Source: Oleiagrimonas sp. (GTDB lineage Bacteria > Pseudomonadota > Gammaproteobacteria > Xanthomonadales > Rhodanobacteraceae). From it: a stretch of 39,689 bases of DNA. Under the pieces are notes generated by a model. That model saw only the letters and a list, made by a program, of their open reading frames with translations. It did not search any database and was not told the origin of the DNA. This document shows positions 18,837 to 28,582 of the stretch, one piece after another. Location: the NCBI RefSeq assembly GCF_027858935.1, contig NZ_JAQIBU010000208.1, positions 1 through 39,689 of the forward strand, written 5' to 3'. Position 1 is the first letter of the stretch; each line of letters starts with the position of its first letter. Position numbers and translations under genes: made by a program.

Positions 18837-19241
18837 TTACAACGCATCCCCTTCCTGGTTGATCAGCTGCTCGAGGCGGTCGCCGAGTCCCGCCAGATCG
18901 GTGATCAGGCTCTCCAGTTCCTCGGCGGTCAGCAGCTCGTACGGGCGGTTTTCGCACAGCTGCAGATAGGGCGAGCCGTCCAGATCGCTGACGGCCAGGT
19001 AGCCGACGCGCTGCTCCCAGTTGAAGCGCAGGCAGCGGCGGGCATCGACGCCAGTCAGCGGGCCGACCGGGGTGGAGATGCGCAGGTACTTGCGCTCGAC
19101 CTCGTCCTCGAGTTCGGCCAGGTACATGCCCTGTGAACGTCCGTCGGGCAGGTCGACATCGAAACTGATCAGATAGGGATCGTTGTGCCGCAGCGCATGG
19201 CTTGTGGCGAGATGGGAGCGGATGGCTTCGAAATGCTGCAT
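18837..19241 (-). CDS. Conserved-looking hypothetical protein (134 aa)
   Basis: Not recognised with confidence. 134 residues, acidic, no signal peptide or membrane segment. It has an N-terminal helix (MQHFEAIRSHLATSHAL), a stretch rich in alternating beta-strand pattern (about 22-100: YLISFDVDLPDGRSQGMYL, YLRISTPVGPLTG, GYLAVSDLDGSPYLQL) and a C-terminal leucine-rich helix (LLTAEELESLITDLAGLGDRL). This alpha-beta-alpha layout resembles YbjN/type III chaperone-like folds, but that is only an inference from pattern. The third-position GC bias and codon use look like the neighbours, supporting a real gene. Confidence 0.7.
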   Translation of the reverse strand: MQHFEAIRSHLATSHALRHNDPYLISFDVDLPDGRSQGMYLAELEDEVERKYLRISTPVGPLTGVDARRCLRFNWEQRVGYLAVSDLDGSPYLQLCENRPYELLTAEELESLITDLAGLGDRLEQLINQEGDAL

Positions 19242-19290
19242 GATTCGGGTTCCAAGTCTGGCCCGTACACTGTGGATAGCGTAGCAGCGG

Positions 19291-19629
19291 ATGAAGGAGT
19301 CCTACCTGAACATCTTCCATGCCGTGGCCGCCATCCCCGCCGGGCGCGTGGCCAGCTATGGCCAGATTGCCGCCCGCGCGGGATTGCCCGGGCGGGCGCG
19401 CATGGTGGGTCATGTGCTGGGACAACACGCCGGGGGCGCGCCGCTGCCCTGGCATCGGGTATTGTGCGCCGACGGGAGGATCGCCTTTGCATCCGGCAGC
19501 CGTGGCTATCGTGAGCAGGTCCGCCGCTTGAAGGCTGAAGGCGTGGACGTGCGCAATGGTCGCATCCGGATGCAGGATTTCGGCATGGACCACGACCTCG
19601 ACCGCGAGTTGTGGGGCATGCCCGACTGA
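19291..19629 (+). CDS. Alkyltransferase-like (ATL) DNA-binding protein
   Basis: 112 residues homologous to the C-terminal DNA-binding domain of O6-alkylguanine-DNA alkyltransferases. The usual active-site PCHR is PWHR here (Trp54), which is the defining change of ATL proteins such as E. coli YbaZ. Tyr23 in YGQIA and Arg37 in RARMVG, needed for flipping the damaged base, are retained. ATL proteins bind O6-alkylguanine lesions without repairing them directly and pass them to nucleotide excision repair. Followed by recQ 76 bases later on the same strand. Confidence 0.9.
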   Translation: MKESYLNIFHAVAAIPAGRVASYGQIAARAGLPGRARMVGHVLGQHAGGAPLPWHRVLCADGRIAFASGSRGYREQVRRLKAEGVDVRNGRIRMQDFGMDHDLDRELWGMPD

Positions 19630-19705
19630 AACTCGAACCCTTGACCTACACGTGCGGCGGGCATGCGCCATTCGCAGGCTTCGGGCGGTTTGCTAGCATC
19701 GTGCG

Positions 19706-21517
<1,812 letters not shown>

Positions 21518-21576
21518 GCATTGCACGTCACCGGTAACATCCAGAGCGGTGCTTCACTCAACGCGCAGGCCTTGGT

Positions 21577-21609
21577 CACTGGCCGAAAGCATGGCGGCGT
21601 CGGCCAGTG
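21577..21609. repeat. Perfect 10-bp inverted repeat after recQ
   Basis: CACTGGCCGA (21577-21586) and TCGGCCAGTG (21600-21609) flank a 13-base loop in the gap between convergent recQ and the DUF6789-like gene. CCCCCTTT follows on the plus strand. It may end recQ transcription, though the T-tract is poor. A 33-codon open frame on the minus strand also covers it. Confidence 0.45.
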
Positions 21610-21651
21610 CCCCCTTTCGGCGCCCGACGCTTGGTCGATGCACCGACGGGT

Positions 21652-22110
21652 TCATCCCCGAGCGCCCTCACGTGGCGTGAGTGCCGCATAGCTCAGGCCC
21701 AGGACAGCGCCCCAGATCAGGTGCAGGACCAAGGTCATCACGGGGGCCATGATTCCCAGTTTCAGGCCGAACAGGCCAGCGCCGGCCATCGGCATGGGCA
21801 ACAGCATCATCAGCAACCAGGCCAGCACGCTGAACGCAAGGCCCTTGGCAAGGGCCGTCTTGCCGGGCAGGACTTGGTACAGCAGGGCAAACGCAATGCC
21901 CCAGACCACGGTCCCGATGAAGAAATGGCCCAGCCAACCGACCACGGGACTGGCCGCAAGACCCATCTGCTTGTGCGCCATTCCGGCCAGCATGTGGATC
22001 ACGTTCAGCTGAGGCATCATGCCCATGATCCCCTTGAGGATCATCAGGATGGACAGGGCCACTGTCGCAATGAAGCCGGCGAGAATCGATCGAATGTAGT
22101 TGTTGTTCAT
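21652..22110 (-). CDS. Small integral membrane protein, DUF6789-like
   Basis: 152 residues with four hydrophobic segments (about 7-27, 55-80, 84-108, 115-142). The sequence MNNNYIRSILAGFIATVALS and the closing LIWGAVLGLSYA look like the DUF6789 family, whose function is unknown. The start ATG at 22110 has AAGGAG ten bases upstream. It begins 26 bases after the ECF sigma gene, so it is probably co-transcribed and may be a sensor, anti-sigma-like partner or target; it has no zinc-finger motif. The family call is tentative. Confidence 0.7.
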   Translation of the reverse strand: MNNNYIRSILAGFIATVALSILMILKGIMGMMPQLNVIHMLAGMAHKQMGLAASPVVGWLGHFFIGTVVWGIAFALLYQVLPGKTALAKGLAFSVLAWLLMMLLPMPMAGAGLFGLKLGIMAPVMTLVLHLIWGAVLGLSYAALTPREGARG

Positions 22111-22136
22111 GGCACACAAGCTCCTTGTCTGGATGA

Positions 22137-22652
22137 TTATTCGGACAGATATTCCCGAACCATCGATCGTCCCCGATGAATCCGGCTTTTGACAGCGGCG
22201 CGTGTCAGTTGCAGTTTTTGGGCGATTTCCTGGACGGAAAGCTCCTGAACATCGCGCAACACGATGGCCTCGCGGTAGGTATCCGGCAGGGATTGAATTG
22301 CATCGATCAGGTCGGATCGGATGTCCGGGTGCATTTGTTGAGCGAAGATGGCGTCGTCGGGTCCCGGCAGTGCGATCCATCCGCGCGTTGCGCGGTACAG
22401 ACGAAAGCATTCGCGCTTGATGATCGAAAAGACCCAGCTTGGAAATGCAGCGATGGTGCGCAAGGCGCCAATGCGCTGGCAGACCAGCCACAGGCTTTCC
22501 TGTACGGCATCTTCGGCATCGCTGGCAGAAGCACACTGTGAACCTGCTATCCGCCGCATGTCCGGTCGGTAGGCGGTCAACAACGTCTCCAGCGCCCGTC
22601 GATCACCGTCCCGCGCGGAATGGACCAAATCGTGATCAAGTGCCATCTGCAT
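22137..22652 (-). CDS. ECF-type RNA polymerase sigma factor
   Basis: 171 residues. Region 2 (about 10-80) includes DAEDAVQESLWLVCQRI and FPSWVFSIIKRECFRLYR. Region 4 (about 115-168) has LPDTYREAIVLRDVQELSVQEIAQKL and the recognition helix LTRAAVKSRIHRGR. No region 1 or 3, as expected for the ECF group. No zinc-binding anti-sigma gene follows; the adjacent membrane protein is the only candidate partner. A 17-base palindrome lies 73 bases upstream. The regulon is unknown, but the downstream leftward genes include OsmC and DUF302 proteins. Confidence 0.9.
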   Translation of the reverse strand: MQMALDHDLVHSARDGDRRALETLLTAYRPDMRRIAGSQCASASDAEDAVQESLWLVCQRIGALRTIAAFPSWVFSIIKRECFRLYRATRGWIALPGPDDAIFAQQMHPDIRSDLIDAIQSLPDTYREAIVLRDVQELSVQEIAQKLQLTRAAVKSRIHRGRSMVREYLSE

Positions 22653-22724
22653 TGCCCTCGCTGGTTGTCCTGCGCCTGGCGTGCATCGCGTCCTTGGGCA
22701 CGATCAAGCCAGGATCCTCACCTC

Positions 22725-22741
22725 ACCTCGTGACACGAGGT
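22725..22741. promoter_or_regulatory. Perfect palindrome upstream of ECF sigma gene
   Basis: ACCTCGTG-A-CACGAGGT: two perfect 8-base half-sites around a single central base, 73 bases upstream of the sigma gene start. The shape suits a dimeric repressor or activator site, or part of an autoregulated promoter. Which protein binds is unknown, and no regulator gene is adjacent. The remaining gap (22653-22946) shows no convincing gene. Confidence 0.45.
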
Positions 22742-22946
22742 TTGATGGGTTGGTCGCGACGCGGCCTGCTTTCTTACATGTGGATGTGAGTGGCCAGGCC
22801 TCACGGCCAAGGCCATGGCGTGCACCGATCGTCCTTCCGCTGCTGGACAAAGCGAAGTGATTGGGACAAGGCGCTGGCCCAGCGCATCGCCAGCCTGGAG
22901 CTTTCAGCCGGGTGCATGGGTATGGCGAGCGGGCGACGCCGGACAG

Positions 22947-23228
22947 TCAGGGGGTGACGCGAACACCCTTCCAGAAGGCGACATGTCCCCGGATCGCGGC
23001 GGCCTTGGGCTTGGGGTCGGGATACTGCCAGGCCGCGGCCCGGTTGATGCTGTCGCCCACGATAATGTCGAGATAATGGGCTTCGCCTTTCCAGCCACAC
23101 ACGCTGCGCTGCGGGTTGTCCTGGAAGTGCTTCTCGACCAGCGACTCACGGGGAAAGTAGTGATTGCTTTCGACCACTACGGTGTCCGCGCTCTCGGCAA
23201 GTACCGTTCCGTTCCAGATCGCTTTCAT
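22947..23228 (-). CDS. DUF427 domain protein
   Basis: 93 residues covering one complete DUF427 domain: MKAIWNGTVLAES, NHYFPRESL, the conserved C-W-K-G-E-A patch (Cys44 onward), YLDIIVGD and the terminal VAFWKGVRV. The family is small, cytoplasmic and of unknown function. GAGGAA lies upstream of the ATG. It starts 55 bases after the stop of the hydrolase-OsmC gene, probably in one leftward transcript with it. Confidence 0.88.
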   Translation of the reverse strand: MKAIWNGTVLAESADTVVVESNHYFPRESLVEKHFQDNPQRSVCGWKGEAHYLDIIVGDSINRAAAWQYPDPKPKAAAIRGHVAFWKGVRVTP

Positions 23229-23283
23229 GTGTCAGTTTCCTCTTCGATGATGTCGTCAATGTCCGATCCGGGGGCGGCAAGGG

Positions 23284-24504
23284 TCACGGACCATCCTCCA
23301 TCGTGGTACGAATCTTCACTTCGCCGGTGATCGCGCGATGGATGGGGCAACGATCGGCGATCTCCATCAGCCGTGTCCGCTGATCCTCATCCAGCGTGCC
23401 CGAAAGCCGTATCCGGCGCGTGATTTCCAGGACGTGACCATCCTCGCTCACACAGTCCTCGCAGTCCCTGGCATGCAGTGCGCGCTGCTCGAGGGTGACC
23501 TCGACCTGATCCAGCGGCCACTTTTTCCTGCGTGCGTACATGCGCAAGGTCATTGAAGTGCAGGCGCCGAGGGACGCCAGAAGCAGGTCATAGGGGCTCG
23601 GGCCTGCATCATCACCACCGGCATGTTCAGGCTCATCGGCGACCAATCGATGCGGGCCGACAGTTATTTCATTGGTGAATGGTCTCCCGGAAACGGTGTG
23701 CACGCGCGCAACACCTGCGGCGGGCTCCCCGTCGTCGTGGGTCGCGTGCGGCAGATAGCGGTCGGCCCAGGCGGCGATGACCCGGGCCACGTACTCGGCG
23801 TCCGCGCGCGAGGTCAGCAGGTGATCGGCACCATCCAGCGAGACAAAGCTCTTGGGGTGGCGCGCAGCCTGGAAAATGCGTCGTGCGTGTTCAATGGGCA
23901 CCACGCTGTCCTGGGGCGAGTGCATGACCAGCAGCGCACGGTCGAGATTTTTTACCTGCTCCTGCTGGTTCTGGGCACGCAGATCCTCGACGAACTGTCG
24001 GGTGATGGTGAACGAGCGTCCCGCCAGCGAAACGTCGACCCTGTCGGTATCCGTATCCTCACGGATGTCCTCGGGCAACTGGTGCTCGATGTGCGTTGGA
24101 TCGGAAGGCGCAGCCAGCGTGACCACCGCGCGTGCCTCGGAAATGCTGCGGGCTGCCGACAGCACCGCCGCGCCGCCCAGGCTGTGGCCTATCAGGAGCG
24201 TCGGCGCCTGTTCGTGCTGGCGCAGGAAATCGGCGGCCTGGACCAGGTCGGCAACGTTCGAGCTGAAGTTGGTGTTCGCAAACTCGCCTTCGCTCATCCC
24301 GATCCCGGTGAAATCGAATCGCAGCACGGCAATGCCGAGTTCGGTCAAGGCCCTGCTGATGCGCGAGGCCGCAAGGATGTCCTTGCCGCAGGTGAAGCAG
24401 TGGGCAAACAGGGCACAGGCCCGCAGCTGCCCATGGGGACGATCCAGCCGTGCCGCCAAAAGGCTGCCGTCAGCACCACTGAATTGAACTTTATCCGAAA
24501 TCAA
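23284..24504 (-). CDS. Bifunctional alpha/beta hydrolase - OsmC family protein
   Basis: 406 residues made of two domains. Residues 1-255 are an alpha/beta hydrolase with nucleophile Ser108 in GHSLGG, an acidic residue in HSPQDSVVP and a His in DGADHLL. Residues about 270-406 are an OsmC/Ohr-like domain with the two reactive cysteines, in SLGACTSMTL and DRCPIH. OsmC proteins reduce organic hydroperoxides; the hydrolase may release acyl groups that feed it (inference). This fusion is known in several proteobacteria. The start is TTG, supported by AAGGAG six bases upstream. The 194 bases upstream of it show no gene. Confidence 0.9.
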   Translation of the reverse strand: MISDKVQFSGADGSLLAARLDRPHGQLRACALFAHCFTCGKDILAASRISRALTELGIAVLRFDFTGIGMSEGEFANTNFSSNVADLVQAADFLRQHEQAPTLLIGHSLGGAAVLSAARSISEARAVVTLAAPSDPTHIEHQLPEDIREDTDTDRVDVSLAGRSFTITRQFVEDLRAQNQQEQVKNLDRALLVMHSPQDSVVPIEHARRIFQAARHPKSFVSLDGADHLLTSRADAEYVARVIAAWADRYLPHATHDDGEPAAGVARVHTVSGRPFTNEITVGPHRLVADEPEHAGGDDAGPSPYDLLLASLGACTSMTLRMYARRKKWPLDQVEVTLEQRALHARDCEDCVSEDGHVLEITRRIRLSGTLDEDQRTRLMEIADRCPIHRAITGEVKIRTTMEDGP

Positions 24505-24698
24505 GACAGGCTCCTTCTGGTCAGGTCTTGCTTGATGAATACGTGTTTTCCGTTCACAAGGTTCGCCTCATGTCATCTTATTGATAGAGGCGCCTGGCAA
24601 GCAAAACGATTCATCCTCGCAAGCATGCATTGCCTTGGGTTTGAGGCCGACAACCCGGATTCACTTGCGCGCGCTGCAGGATCGGCATGGTCATCCGG

Positions 24699-25409
24699 TT
24701 ATATCGACAGGTAGCGGAGAACGCGGTTTTCGGCCCCGAACATGTCGTGCAAAAGATCTCTCGGGGTGCGTGGGGACCGTTGCACCACCCAGCCGACGGT
24801 GGACCCGTAGGCGATGTGCGCGAGGTAGACCGTGACCGGGAAAAGGACCGGAGCAAAATCCTGTCCGAACGTGCCAGCGCCGATGATGTCCATGACCGGA
24901 CTCAGCATGAAGATGGTGGCAATGCCAAGCGCGTAGATGGTACCGACCCACCAGCGCATGCGACCGAACAAGGTGATGTAGATGAACGCGAAGCCGATTC
25001 CGTTCCAGGCGTGATCCGCCCATCCGATGAGATTGGACATCAGGTTCGGGCCATCCATGAAACGGTCGGTCAGTTGCACGCCGATCAGCATCGGCAATGA
25101 TCCCGGCATGGCCTGGAATTCACGGAACCCAATCACCCGGACCACCTCCATGGCCATCGTGCCAAGGACGCCGGCGGCAAGCGCGATGCCCCCGGACCAG
25201 GCCAGCCGTTTCCAGCCCATCAGTGCGGCCAGCGCGAGGATGGCCAGCCACAGCAACGCGGCCGGTGCGATGGCGATGATTCCCAGCCGATGCATCGTGA
25301 TGGCGCCTGTCGCCGACCAGGTGAACGCAAGCGGCGAGACCGATGCCGCCGCAAGGGCGAGCAGGGTGCTTCCGGCCTCACCCGGCGTGATGTGTTTGAA
25401 CATGTACAT
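24699..25409 (-). CDS. Multi-pass membrane protein of unknown function
   Basis: 236 residues with six to seven hydrophobic segments. The C-terminal part ending in VYLAHIAYGSTVGWVVQR resembles the closing segment of the DUF6789-like protein encoded at 21652-22110 (LHLIWGAVLGLSYA), so the two may be distant relatives, the present one having an extra N-terminal half. AGGAG lies six bases upstream of the first ATG (25409); a second ATG follows two codons later. It is between the DUF302 gene and the hydrolase-OsmC gene on the same strand. No function is assigned. Confidence 0.72.
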   Translation of the reverse strand: MYMFKHITPGEAGSTLLALAAASVSPLAFTWSATGAITMHRLGIIAIAPAALLWLAILALAALMGWKRLAWSGGIALAAGVLGTMAMEVVRVIGFREFQAMPGSLPMLIGVQLTDRFMDGPNLMSNLIGWADHAWNGIGFAFIYITLFGRMRWWVGTIYALGIATIFMLSPVMDIIGAGTFGQDFAPVLFPVTVYLAHIAYGSTVGWVVQRSPRTPRDLLHDMFGAENRVLRYLSI

Positions 25410-25430
25410 GGGGTACTCCTGTCCGAGATG

Positions 25431-25461
25431 GCGGCGCGGAGGAGCGAGTCCACCGCGCCGC
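25431..25461 (-). repeat. Intercistronic 9-bp GC hairpin
   Basis: GCGGCGCGG (25431-25439) and CCGCGCCGC (25453-25461) with a 13-base loop, placed between the DUF302 stop and the next leftward gene. The next gene's Shine-Dalgarno site is a few bases beyond it. No T-run follows, so an mRNA-processing or stability role, giving different levels of the two products, is more likely than full termination (inference). Confidence 0.5.
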
Positions 25462-25467
25462 AGCCCT

Positions 25468-25938
25468 TTACCTGGCGGCCTGTTCGGTGAGCATGTGGAA
25501 CTTCTTGTCCAGCATGCCGCCCATCATCGCGAAGCCGGGCGAGATTGCGGACAGCTGCGCAGAAGGCTTGAAATAGCCGATGTACGCCTTGCCGTGATCG
25601 GACCACACATAGATACGGGCCGGCAGCACGGCACCCGCGGCCGGGTTCATGCCAAAGGCCTTTTTGCCCATGTTCGGGTTTCCGACCAGAAAGCTTTGCG
25701 CGCCTTCCAGGTGCAGGCCGGTCATCGAGAGCACCTTGGCCTGGTCGATATGGCCCATGACCATCAGGTGATTGCTGGCCACGGCCTGCTTGAGTTGACT
25801 GACCGTGGCGGTGAATCCCTCGTGTGAGCTCACTTTCACGAAGGCGGACGAGGCATCTTGTGCGCTCGCCGTGGCGACGCCTGCGAACGCGGCTGTGGCA
25901 ACAAGAGCGGCAAGCATGAAGTTTCGGTGGATACGCAT
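25468..25938 (-). CDS. Exported DUF302 domain protein
   Basis: 156 residues. A signal peptide (hydrophobic core about 8-22) ends near ASA-QD. The mature part is a single DUF302 domain (about 35-145: SSHEGFTATVSQLKQAVASNHLMVMGHIDQ, GNPNMGKKAF, ARIYVWSD). DUF302 proteins are small periplasmic or cytoplasmic proteins of unknown role, often near redox or sulfur genes. The ATG at 25938 is chosen because it opens directly on the signal peptide; the frame stays open for another 21 codons upstream. It heads the leftward group with the membrane protein. Confidence 0.85.
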   Translation of the reverse strand: MRIHRNFMLAALVATAAFAGVATASAQDASSAFVKVSSHEGFTATVSQLKQAVASNHLMVMGHIDQAKVLSMTGLHLEGAQSFLVGNPNMGKKAFGMNPAAGAVLPARIYVWSDHGKAYIGYFKPSAQLSAISPGFAMMGGMLDKKFHMLTEQAAR

Positions 25939-26350
25939 GACGATTTCTCTCTCTATGTGGTTGGGGAAAACAGTGTTCAGGCGCAGTGTTGGCCTGCCCA
26001 TGGGAGGCGCTGGCCGGGTCGATGGATTCGTCGGCAGGCAAAATCATTCAGGGTCTGTTTATCCCGCAGGTCGCCGGCCCGACCCGCAAGGGTCTGGCCT
26101 GTTCTGTGCCATGCGGCAGGACAGGCACGTGGCCGCTACCGCAGCGTCGCGCTTTGCCATGCGCCGGGGAAACGGGTTGCGCTGCAGCGGCCGGTGCCGG
26201 ACGGTGTAAGGTTCGGCCTTCTTCGCACGACCGTGTGGACATGCATGCCATACCCAAACCCCTGAAGCGCAGCCCATCACCGAGCGACGAGCGCCTCCTG
26301 AATCCCTCCGCCTTGCGGGGCGGCATGCCTGCGCTCCACGATCCACGCGC
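25939..26350. other. 412-bp divergent intergenic region
   Basis: Between the leftward DUF302 gene and the rightward flavoprotein gene. Open frames here are low in coding character and not recognised. A direct repeat CAGTGTT-x6-CAGTGTT lies near 25973-25992, at a distance upstream of DUF302 suitable for a regulator or sigma contact. No clear -35/-10 pair, RNA gene or terminator was found. It must hold the promoters for both directions. Confidence 0.5.
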
Positions 26351-27472
26351 ATGAGGCGCCTGATTCTTGCGGGGGGCGGGCATGCGCATCTGCAGGTCAT
26401 GCAATACCTCGGCAGGGCCTCGCTTCCTGGATGGGAAATCGTGTTGCTGTCACCGGATCCGGAGCAGGTCTATTCGGGCATGGTGCCCGGCTGGATGGCC
26501 GGCGAGCACGAGCTTGATGCATGCACGGTGCCGCTGCGACCCCTGGCACAGGCATGCGGCGTGCGTTGGGCCGGTCAGGCGCTGAGCGGCATGGATGCCG
26601 ATCAGCGCTGCGTGTGGCTCGCCAATGGCCGGCGTGTCGGATACGACCTGTTGTCACTCAATACCGGCGCGGCCACCGATGCGGGGGCCCTTCGCGCAAG
26701 TGGCGATCGCCTGTTGCCGATCAAGCCCCTCGGGGCGTTCAGCCGCCGCTGGACGGATTTTTGTCAAACCCTGTCCAAGCAAACCCGGGCTCCACGCCTG
26801 GTGCTGGTCGGCGGTGGTGCCGGAGGCGTGGAGCTGGCGCTGGCCGCGCGCGAGCGCCTCGGGCCGGCCGCCCGCATCCAGCTGGTGTGCGGACTGGACG
26901 GCGCGGTACCCGGATCTGCACCCAAGGTCCTGCAACGGGTGCGACGCCGGTTGCGCCAGGCCGGCATCGAGGAACTGGACGAAAATGCCGTGGGTGCACC
27001 AGGCGGCATTGCGTTGGACAGCGGCAAGCATCTGGCCGCCGATCTTGTGCTTGCCGCCACCGGCGGCGTGGCCCCGGACTGGCTGGCTGGCTCGCAACTG
27101 GCGCTGGGCGAGGGCGGCTATGCGGCGGTGGATGCGTATCACCGCAGCCTCTCGCATACCGAGGTATGGGCGGTGGGCGATGTCTGTTCGCGGGTCGACA
27201 GGTCGCTGGCCCATTCGGGCGTGCACGCGGTACGGGCGGGTGCCGTGCTTGCCCGCAACCTCCACGCCGCCATGACCGAGGGCCGCTTGCGGCCCTACCG
27301 GCCCCGCGCGTGGTCGCTGTACCTGCTGCGTACGCGCAGCGACCATGCGATCGCGTCCTTTGGCCCGCTGAGCGCCGAAGGCGCCTGGGTGGCCGCCATC
27401 AAGCGCCGCATCGACCGAGGCTTCGTGGCGCGCTTCCAGGTGCCCGATGCCGGGGCTGAAAGCGCATCATGA
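26351..27472 (+). CDS. FAD-dependent pyridine nucleotide oxidoreductase (SelD N-terminal type)
   Basis: 373 residues of the NDH-2-like FAD/NAD(P) reductase family that elsewhere occurs fused to the N terminus of selenophosphate synthetase (SelD). FAD-binding motif LAGGGHAHLQVM (5-16), NAD(P)-binding motif LVGGGAGGVELALA (about 151-164), and the second FAD motif TEVWAVGDVCS. No SelD domain follows and none is encoded nearby. No CxxC disulfide is present, so electrons probably go to a quinone or another acceptor. It precedes a sigma-factor gene by 158 bases. Substrate unknown. Confidence 0.83.
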   Translation: MRRLILAGGGHAHLQVMQYLGRASLPGWEIVLLSPDPEQVYSGMVPGWMAGEHELDACTVPLRPLAQACGVRWAGQALSGMDADQRCVWLANGRRVGYDLLSLNTGAATDAGALRASGDRLLPIKPLGAFSRRWTDFCQTLSKQTRAPRLVLVGGGAGGVELALAARERLGPAARIQLVCGLDGAVPGSAPKVLQRVRRRLRQAGIEELDENAVGAPGGIALDSGKHLAADLVLAATGGVAPDWLAGSQLALGEGGYAAVDAYHRSLSHTEVWAVGDVCSRVDRSLAHSGVHAVRAGAVLARNLHAAMTEGRLRPYRPRAWSLYLLRTRSDHAIASFGPLSAEGAWVAAIKRRIDRGFVARFQVPDAGAESAS

Positions 27473-27630
27473 GGGCGCCCTGCGCAACGCCTTGCGTAGG
27501 CCCGGTGGGTCGCCCCTGGACAGGGATATCCGTCACGCGGCATTTCCGGCGCGCCGCCGGCCGCGGACGTGCCGTGGCATACTCGCCGACGCCTGTTCAT
27601 CCTGGCGCATCCGGGAAATCACGCCTAGTC

Positions 27631-28248
27631 ATGCCTGATCACGCGAATGCGGAAGCCGTTGATGCCCTTTTCCGGAACGATGCATTCGTCGTCGACATCC
27701 GGCGGCAGATGCTGCGTTTTGCCACGTTGCAACTGGGGAATGCGGATCTGGCCGAGGACGCCGTGCAGGAGGCACTGATCGGGGCCATGAAGAATGCCCG
27801 GTCCTTCGCGCGGCGCGCGGCATTCAAGACCTGGGTGTTCGCCATTCTCAAGCACAAGATCGCCGATCAACTGCGCGCCCGCCAACGCCTGGTGCCGGTG
27901 CATCGCCTGCTCGACGACGAGCAGGCGTCGGACGATGAAATCATGGACAGCCTGTTCAAGCGAGGGGGGCCATGGCGACGCGAGCAGCGTCCACAGCACT
28001 GGCGTGAACCCGACGAGGCGATGCAGGACCAGCATTTCTGGGAGACGTTCGAATCGTGTCTCGAGCATTTGCCCGGACGCCAGGCGCGCGCCTTCATGAT
28101 GCGCGAGTTCGTGGGCCTGGAGACGGCTGAAATCTGCCGCGAATTGTCCATCACCGTGACCAACCTCAACGTCACGCTGCATCGCGCGCGACTGCGCCTG
28201 CGCGAATGTCTGGAAAACCACTGGTTTGCCGGGGATCGTCGCTCATGA
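27631..28248 (+). CDS. Sigma-70 family (ECF-like) RNA polymerase sigma factor
   Basis: 205 residues. Region 2 includes LGNADLAEDAVQEALIGAMKNARSF and FKTWVFAILKHKIADQLRARQRLVPV; a long linker (about 100-140) carries FKRGGPWRREQRPQHWREPDEAM; region 4 includes LEHLPGRQARAFMMREFVGLETAEICREL and TVTNLNVTLHRARLRLREC. The linker and overall pattern match the sigma-70 subfamily known as TIGR02943, rather than classic RpoE. Its stop overlaps the start of a zinc-finger protein, the expected anti-sigma partner. Confidence 0.92.
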   Translation: MPDHANAEAVDALFRNDAFVVDIRRQMLRFATLQLGNADLAEDAVQEALIGAMKNARSFARRAAFKTWVFAILKHKIADQLRARQRLVPVHRLLDDEQASDDEIMDSLFKRGGPWRREQRPQHWREPDEAMQDQHFWETFESCLEHLPGRQARAFMMREFVGLETAEICRELSITVTNLNVTLHRARLRLRECLENHWFAGDRRS

Positions 28249-28463
28249 TGAGCTGCAGTAAAGCCACGCGACTGATCTCCGAAGGGCAGGACCGGGACCT
28301 GACCGCTACCGAACGTGCCCGGCTGTCCCTGCATACGATGATGTGCCGCAGTTGTCGCCGGTTCGAGTCGCAGATGAACGTGCTGCGCACCTTGGCCCGC
28401 ACCTTTGCAGGCACGGATCAGGGCGCGGACGGGAACGACCCGGAGGATGCCGATCGCCCTTGA
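28245..28463 (+). CDS. Small zinc-finger anti-sigma factor candidate
   Basis: 72 residues. The ZAS-type motif H-x3-C-x2-C is seen as HTMMCRSC (30-37), with Cys4 near the N terminus, fitting the putative zinc-finger (zf-HC2) anti-sigma family. It is soluble, with no membrane segment, so it would sense a cytoplasmic redox or zinc signal. ATG at 28245 overlaps the sigma stop codon (ATGA), so synthesis of the pair is coupled. The assignment follows from motif and position. Confidence 0.82.
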   Translation: MMSCSKATRLISEGQDRDLTATERARLSLHTMMCRSCRRFESQMNVLRTLARTFAGTDQGADGNDPEDADRP

Positions 28464-28582
28464 GCCGTCGCCACGGCCATCGAGCACGCAGTGTAATCTG
28501 CCCAGGCACTGCCGCGACGAAGGTGTTCCACCTGCCCAGGCCCTGTCCATGTCCCAGCTCCCCCGTTGTTCCCGAACACCCC

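Noticed and set aside
21554-21655. 33-codon minus-strand frame overlapping the stop of the DUF6789-like gene as ATGA
   Set aside because: Contains the 10-bp inverted repeat, has no own ribosome-binding site beyond the overlap and matches no known protein. It could be a remnant of a C-terminal end, but this cannot be supported.
25986-26354. Plus-strand 122-codon frame in the DUF302/flavoprotein gap
   Set aside because: Irregular composition, no ribosome-binding site, no fold-like pattern, and it runs into the next gene's start.
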